Of a DNA stretch of 8,026 bases, positions 4,640 to 8,026 are shown one piece after another. A program made the translations under genes and the position numbers. Numbering within the stretch: the first letter of the stretch is position 1; each line of letters begins with the position of its first letter. Below the pieces are notes generated by a model. It saw only the letters and a program-made list of their open reading frames with translations, was not told where the DNA came from and searched no databases. This DNA is from CACKLF01 sp002725175. Lineage in GTDB: Bacteria; Pseudomonadota; Alphaproteobacteria; Rhodobacterales; Rhodobacteraceae. Location: assembly GCA_002725175.2 (NCBI GenBank), contig PBQX02000093.1:1-8026 (forward strand). Reading direction: 5' to 3'.

Positions 4640-7600
4640 ATGGAATTAAACAATAACGTTTATATGTGCATGTTTCTTCTTGTTATCATTCTATTTATCT
4701 TTATGTATAGGCATACTTTAAAGAAAGAATCATTTTCAGACACAGAATATGTACAAGTTTATGGACGAAGAGCTAGAATGGGTGAACCGTGTCCACCATT
4801 GAGAAAATCGGAATGCCAACAAAACGATGGTAACAAACATCACTGTTTACAATCATATAGCGCATCTAGTAACCATGGAAATCGTTTTTGCAAATGGGAA
4901 TCAGATGCAAAAACTTGTAGAGCAACTGATGATAGATGTAGTCCTCGTGAAGAATCACCAGCACAAGAAATAGAAAGCTTTACAAACAGTACGGAATATG
5001 TACAAGTTAATGGACGCAGAGCTAGAACTGGCGATCCGTGTCCACCTTTGAGGAGATCTGAATGTCAAGAAAACAATGGTAATAGATCTAATTGTTTACG
5101 AAGCTATAGCTCGGGACGAAATGGTAATCGTTTTTGCCAATGGAAACCAGGTAAAAACCAGTGTAAAACAACTGGTGAAATATGTAATGTGCCGCCGCCT
5201 CCGCCGCCTCCACCTAGAGTAGGATGTATGATACGTGGTTATGATAACTATGATAGTAAAGCCAATAAACAAGGCAATTGTCTAAAAAAAGGTTGTATGA
5301 TACGTGGTTATGATAACTATGATAGTAAAGCTAATCAACAAGGGAATTGTATAAAAAAAGGTTGTATGACACGTGGTTATGATAACTATGATAGTAAAGC
5401 TAATCAACAAGGGAATTGTATAAAGAAAGGTTGTACGGAACGTGGTTATGATAATTATGATAGTAAAGCTAATGTCAACGATGGAAGCTGTATAAAGAAG
5501 GGATGTATGACACGTGGTTATGATAACTATGATAGTAAAGCTAATCGACAAGGGAATTGTATAAAGATTGGATGTATGACACGTGGTTATGATAATTATG
5601 ATAGTAAAGCTAATCGACAAGGTAATTGTATAAAGAAGGGATGTATGACACGTGGTTATGATAACTATGATAGTAAAGCTAATCGGCAAGGTAATTGTAT
5701 AAAGAGGGGATGTATGACACGTGGTTATGATAACTATGATAGTAAAGCTAATCAACAAGGTAATTGTATAAAGAGGGGATGTATGACACGTGGTTATGAT
5801 AACTATGATAGTAAAGCTAATCAACAAGGTAATTGTATAAAGAAAGGATGTACGACACGTGGTTATGATAACTATGATAGTAAAGCTAATGTTAACGATG
5901 GAAGCTGTATAAAGAAGGGATGTATGACACGTGGTTCTGATAATTATGATAGTAAGGCAAATGTTAATGATGGTTCATGTTATATAACAGGATGCATGGA
6001 TAAAGATGCAGATAATTATAATACGAAAGCTACAAGGCAAGGGCCGTGTACCATAACAGGATGCATGGATAAAGATGCCGAAAATTACAATTCTAGAGCA
6101 AACAAAAAAGGCAAATGTACAATAAAAGGATGCATGGATAAAGATGCAGAAAATTACAATCCTAAAGCAAACAAAAAAGGCAACTGTTCAATAAAAGGAT
6201 GCATGGATAAAGATGCAAAAAATTATATTAGTAAAGCAAATATTGAAGATAATTCTTGCGAATACTTCAGATATGGTTGTATGAAACCAGACGCATCCAA
6301 TTATGATAAAGATGCTCAGAAATCAGATGGTTATTGTATATATAAAGGATGTACAAATCCATTGGCTACAAACTATGATAAGAAGGCAAATATTGATGAT
6401 AATAGTTGTAGAATTGTAGGATGTACAGATACAACTGCCAAAAATTATTCAGCAATTGCGAATGTTGATGATGGAACTTGTAAATATGTAAAATATGGTT
6501 GTACAGATAAAACCGCGGTTAATTATGATAAAACAGCAGAAAAATCATTAAATTCTAACTGTATATGGCCTCCACCTGCTAGGCCCGTTCTTCCACCGCC
6601 ACCACCGATACCCAAAAGTCTTGAGTTCAAGAAAGATAATTGTGAAATAAAATATGAAACTGGGTTTTGTGTAATGAATAATGATGTTGCTGCAAAAAAC
6701 AAACATAAAATAGACGACCTAGATTTTGGATTACAGAGTGCTGATAGAAACATTGAATGTTATCAAAAAGCAAAAGATAAATATGGAAATAATTTAACCG
6801 GAGTAGAAATTATTTCGAATAATGAGAATAGTGGCTGTTACGCACACACATCAGATAAGATTTTTAAGGCAAATGCTTTAAAAAATCATATATGTCATAT
6901 TAGTGAAAAACATTATGTTTCACAATACTGTGATCCAGTATCAGTAGATAAAGGTGATATAGAATGTGAAGCAATCATACAAAGAAAACAACAACTCAAT
7001 GATGAACAATCGGAGTCAAACGATAGACTAAGACGTGAAAACAAACAACTAAATATACTATTAAAAGGATATCGCGCACGCGCGAAACGGGCGCAACGGG
7101 CATTACCAAAATCTGATGTAAGTATTTTAACAAAAAAACTACAAGAACGCTATGTACTTTTGGATGCTAAACGTGCCGAAGATGCCCAAGATTATGATAA
7201 TCGTGGATGTAGTAATACTAATTCAATGAAACTACAAGAAATAGAAAATGAAAAATATTCACTTCTAAAAGATTATGAGAGGCTAAAACTGGAAAATGAA
7301 GATATGAGAAATGAAGCAAATTCACACGAAATTATCAGTTTAGAACATAATTCTGAAACCAAATCGGCTGAATACAGGAAACAAATTCAAAAACAAGAAT
7401 TACAACATGCCAAGGATAGAGCAAAGATACAACGTTTATTAGACTCAAAACTTGTAAAAGAGAAAAGAGAAGCAGAGAAACAGGAAAATAAACGCAAAAA
7501 GAAATATTTAGCTGAACAAAAAAGAAGACTTGCCGAAATTGCTATTATTGAAGAACAAAAAAGACAAAAAGAGGAAGAAATTCAAAATCGAAAAAAACTA

Positions 7601-7924
7601 CTAGCTCAAGAGCGTGTGAAATCACTTCAAGAAGCTGAGAAAATAGCTAAAACAAAGGAACAAAAAGAGGCTTTACAATACGCAAAGCAAAATGCCATTA
7701 ATTATTTAAAACAACTTGATAATGATCTGAAAGATATGATAAAAAAACATACAAAGGAAAGACTTTCTTTAGAAGCAACAATTGAAGATATAAAGTATAA
7801 ACAAAATGTATGTAAGGATGATATTAGTCAGGTAGAGGGAGCAAAAGGCAAAGGAGATGATGACTTACAAAAATGTTCATTATTTACTAGACAAATGCAG
7901 AGAATTGAACCAGTGTTTTTCTAA
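4640..7924 (+). CDS. Gene A, complete: anchored two six-Cys domain / 19-repeat / coiled-coil protein (1094 aa)
   Basis: The start is set by the upstream motif and the N-terminus shared with the neighbouring genes (Asn6, Tyr8, Cys10, Phe12, Leu13). A hydrophobic anchor at about 9-23 is followed by basic residues. Two six-Cys domains follow, at 35-100 (C51, C59, C69, C84, C93, C100) and 118-182 (C134, C142, C152, C166, C175, C182), each preceded by an ESF tripeptide. Eight prolines lie at 185-192. Nineteen repeats of 23-26 aa span 195-641. Each has two Cys, an invariant or nearly invariant NY, and in many units DDGSC/VNDGSC-like acidic loops, as in repeats common in secreted proteins of marine bacteria and viruses. 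Then come a Pro-rich linker (644-660), a seven-Cys globular region (668-776) with GCYAHTS, a charged coiled coil (about 778-1072), and a C-terminus ending EPVFF. There are no catalytic motifs. Best guess is a surface or virion stalk-like protein; the family is not recognised. Confidence 0.93.
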   Translation: MELNNNVYMCMFLLVIILFIFMYRHTLKKESFSDTEYVQVYGRRARMGEPCPPLRKSECQQNDGNKHHCLQSYSASSNHGNRFCKWESDAKTCRATDDRCSPREESPAQEIESFTNSTEYVQVNGRRARTGDPCPPLRRSECQENNGNRSNCLRSYSSGRNGNRFCQWKPGKNQCKTTGEICNVPPPPPPPPRVGCMIRGYDNYDSKANKQGNCLKKGCMIRGYDNYDSKANQQGNCIKKGCMTRGYDNYDSKANQQGNCIKKGCTERGYDNYDSKANVNDGSCIKKGCMTRGYDNYDSKANRQGNCIKIGCMTRGYDNYDSKANRQGNCIKKGCMTRGYDNYDSKANRQGNCIKRGCMTRGYDNYDSKANQQGNCIKRGCMTRGYDNYDSKANQQGNCIKKGCTTRGYDNYDSKANVNDGSCIKKGCMTRGSDNYDSKANVNDGSCYITGCMDKDADNYNTKATRQGPCTITGCMDKDAENYNSRANKKGKCTIKGCMDKDAENYNPKANKKGNCSIKGCMDKDAKNYISKANIEDNSCEYFRYGCMKPDASNYDKDAQKSDGYCIYKGCTNPLATNYDKKANIDDNSCRIVGCTDTTAKNYSAIANVDDGTCKYVKYGCTDKTAVNYDKTAEKSLNSNCIWPPPARPVLPPPPPIPKSLEFKKDNCEIKYETGFCVMNNDVAAKNKHKIDDLDFGLQSADRNIECYQKAKDKYGNNLTGVEIISNNENSGCYAHTSDKIFKANALKNHICHISEKHYVSQYCDPVSVDKGDIECEAIIQRKQQLNDEQSESNDRLRRENKQLNILLKGYRARAKRAQRALPKSDVSILTKKLQERYVLLDAKRAEDAQDYDNRGCSNTNSMKLQEIENEKYSLLKDYERLKLENEDMRNEANSHEIISLEHNSETKSAEYRKQIQKQELQHAKDRAKIQRLLDSKLVKEKREAEKQENKRKKKYLAEQKRRLAEIAIIEEQKRQKEEEIQNRKKLLAQERVKSLQEAEKIAKTKEQKEALQYAKQNAINYLKQLDNDLKDMIKKHTKERLSLEATIEDIKYKQNVCKDDISQVEGAKGKGDDDLQKCSLFTRQMQRIEPVFF
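4742..4939 (+). repeat. First six-Cys domain module of gene A
   Basis: Same six-cysteine spacing as the other modules, with one extra residue between Cys 3 and Cys 4 (x14). It matches the second module at about 39 of 66 positions, so it is the diverged member of the trio. The ESF tripeptide before it recurs before the second module, so the duplicated block seems to include that linker. Confidence 0.82.
4991..5185 (+). repeat. Second six-Cys domain module of gene A (close to gene B's module)
   Basis: Nearly collinear with 2799-2993 of gene B, including identical DNA runs around the GNRFCQW codons. Similarity continues through the polyproline tract into the first two-Cys repeat (CCTAGAGTAGGATGTATGA in both). 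This points to recent gene conversion or module transfer between A and B. Confidence 0.85.
5222..6562 (+). repeat. Array of 19 tandem two-Cys coding repeats in gene A
   Basis: Unit starts: 5222, 5291, 5360, 5429, 5501, 5570, 5639, 5708, 5777, 5846, 5918, 5990, 6059, 6128, 6197, 6275, 6347, 6419 and 6497. Most are 69 bp; units 4, 10, 11, 16 and 17 are 72 bp; units 15 and 18 are 78 bp. Units 1-11 share the core RG[YS]DNYDSKAN and are almost identical in DNA. Units 12-14 form a second family (MDKDA.NYN), and 15-19 are diverged. Units 3-5 and 9-11 show the same order of variants (QQGNC, then VNDGSC with Thr after the first Cys, then Met), giving a higher-order period of 417 bp. Unequal crossing-over or slippage is the likely mechanism. 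Confidence 0.95.
7072..7085. other. GC-rich inverted repeat, second copy
   Basis: Same TCGCGC-AC-GCGCGA inverted repeat as at 1315-1328, with the following CGGGC-GCAA-CGGGC direct repeat. It lies in the coiled-coil coding region of the complete gene A. Confidence 0.6.
7916..7922 (+). terminator. TTTTTCT at the stop codon of gene A copy 2
   Basis: Third occurrence of this string at a gene end in the window, identical in placement to 2159-2165. The small gene lacks it. Weak evidence for transcription termination. Confidence 0.2.
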
Positions 7925-7936
7925 AACAATATTATT

Positions 7937-7950
7937 TATTTTACTTAATA
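7937..7950 (+). promoter_or_regulatory. Start-proximal A/T motif before the second copy of the small gene
   Basis: TATTTTACTTAATA against the ATG at 7951; an exact copy of 2180-2193 within the long direct repeat, so it is not independent evidence for the motif. Confidence 0.5.
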
Positions 7951-8026
7951 ATGGAAATAAGTAAAAATATTTATGAATGCATTTTTTTATTTTCTATAAT
8001 TCTCATATTAACTATTTATATAAATA
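7951..8026 (+). CDS. 3'-truncated second copy of the small anchored acidic protein (first 25 codons)
   Basis: Identical to the start of the gene at 2194-2460 and cut by the window end after the hydrophobic anchor (MEISKNIYEC... to ...TIYIN). If the molecule is circular this is the same gene as at 2194. If the region is a tandem array it is the next copy. Confidence 0.85.
   Translation, partial: MEISKNIYECIFLFSIILILTIYIN

Larger units (their letters stand above)
5758..8026 (+). repeat. Long direct repeat, right copy (pairs with 1-2269)
   Basis: Copy of the left end at offset 5757 bp, running to the last base of the window. The two differences found are 7467 G (left A) and 7490 A (left G). 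Both are transitions, both change an amino acid, and they are 23 bp apart in the coiled-coil region. Near-identity over about 2.27 kb implies either the same locus read twice or a very recent duplication. Confidence 0.97.

Noticed and set aside
5282..5827. Long antisense reading frame (181 codons) with its own 23-residue periodicity
   Set aside because: It is the mirror of the tandem repeats read on the other strand. It has no start motif, and its apparent repeats are forced by the sense-strand repeats.
5222..6562. CRISPR array
   Set aside because: The units are contiguous, in frame and protein-coding, with no unique spacers between identical repeats.

Overview
This window is AT-rich, intron-free and almost entirely coding on the + strand. 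Intergenic gaps are only 23-38 bp, and none of the starts has a Shine-Dalgarno sequence. All three complete or partial gene types begin right after the same A/T-rich motif, TATTTTA(C/A)TTA(A/G)TA-ATG. The style (dense same-strand genes, a motif fused to the start codon, N-terminal membrane anchors, low-complexity K/E coiled coils, Cys/Asn/Asp repeats) best fits a large eukaryotic DNA virus (Nucleocytoviricota, perhaps Imitervirales from a marine or freshwater sample). No hallmark gene (capsid, polymerase, ATPase) is present, so this is an inference. A Bacteroidota-type host or phage is the main alternative, because similar GCTD...NYN...DDGSC repeats occur there too.

Layout. Positions 1-2167 hold the 3' two-thirds of a large repeat-bearing gene (gene A, cut by the window start). 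Positions 2194-2460 hold a small gene for an 88-aa anchored acidic Ser/Asp-rich protein. Positions 2499-4616 hold gene B (705 aa), a paralogue of A. Positions 4640-7924 hold a complete copy of gene A (1094 aa). Positions 7951-8026 hold the first 25 codons of a second copy of the small gene. Bases 1-2269 match bases 5758-8026 at a constant offset of 5757 bp; I found only two mismatches by eye. The window is therefore one full 5757-bp unit (A, small gene, B) plus a 2269-bp overlap. Either the molecule or assembly graph is circular with overlapping ends, or this is part of a head-to-tail tandem array.

Genes A and B share one architecture: N-terminal anchor, six-cysteine domain (two in A, one in B), polyproline linker, tandem 23-26-aa two-cysteine repeats (19 in A, 3 in B), second proline linker, a seven-cysteine globular region, about 300 residues of charged coiled coil, and a near-identical C-terminus ending EPVFF. 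The main length difference is the number of repeats. The first eleven repeats of A are nearly identical in DNA, so the array has recently expanded or been homogenised. The three genes look like a co-expressed set of membrane-anchored, disulphide-rich structural or surface proteins (fibre- or stalk-like). That role is inferred from architecture alone; I recognise no enzyme and assign no gene symbols.
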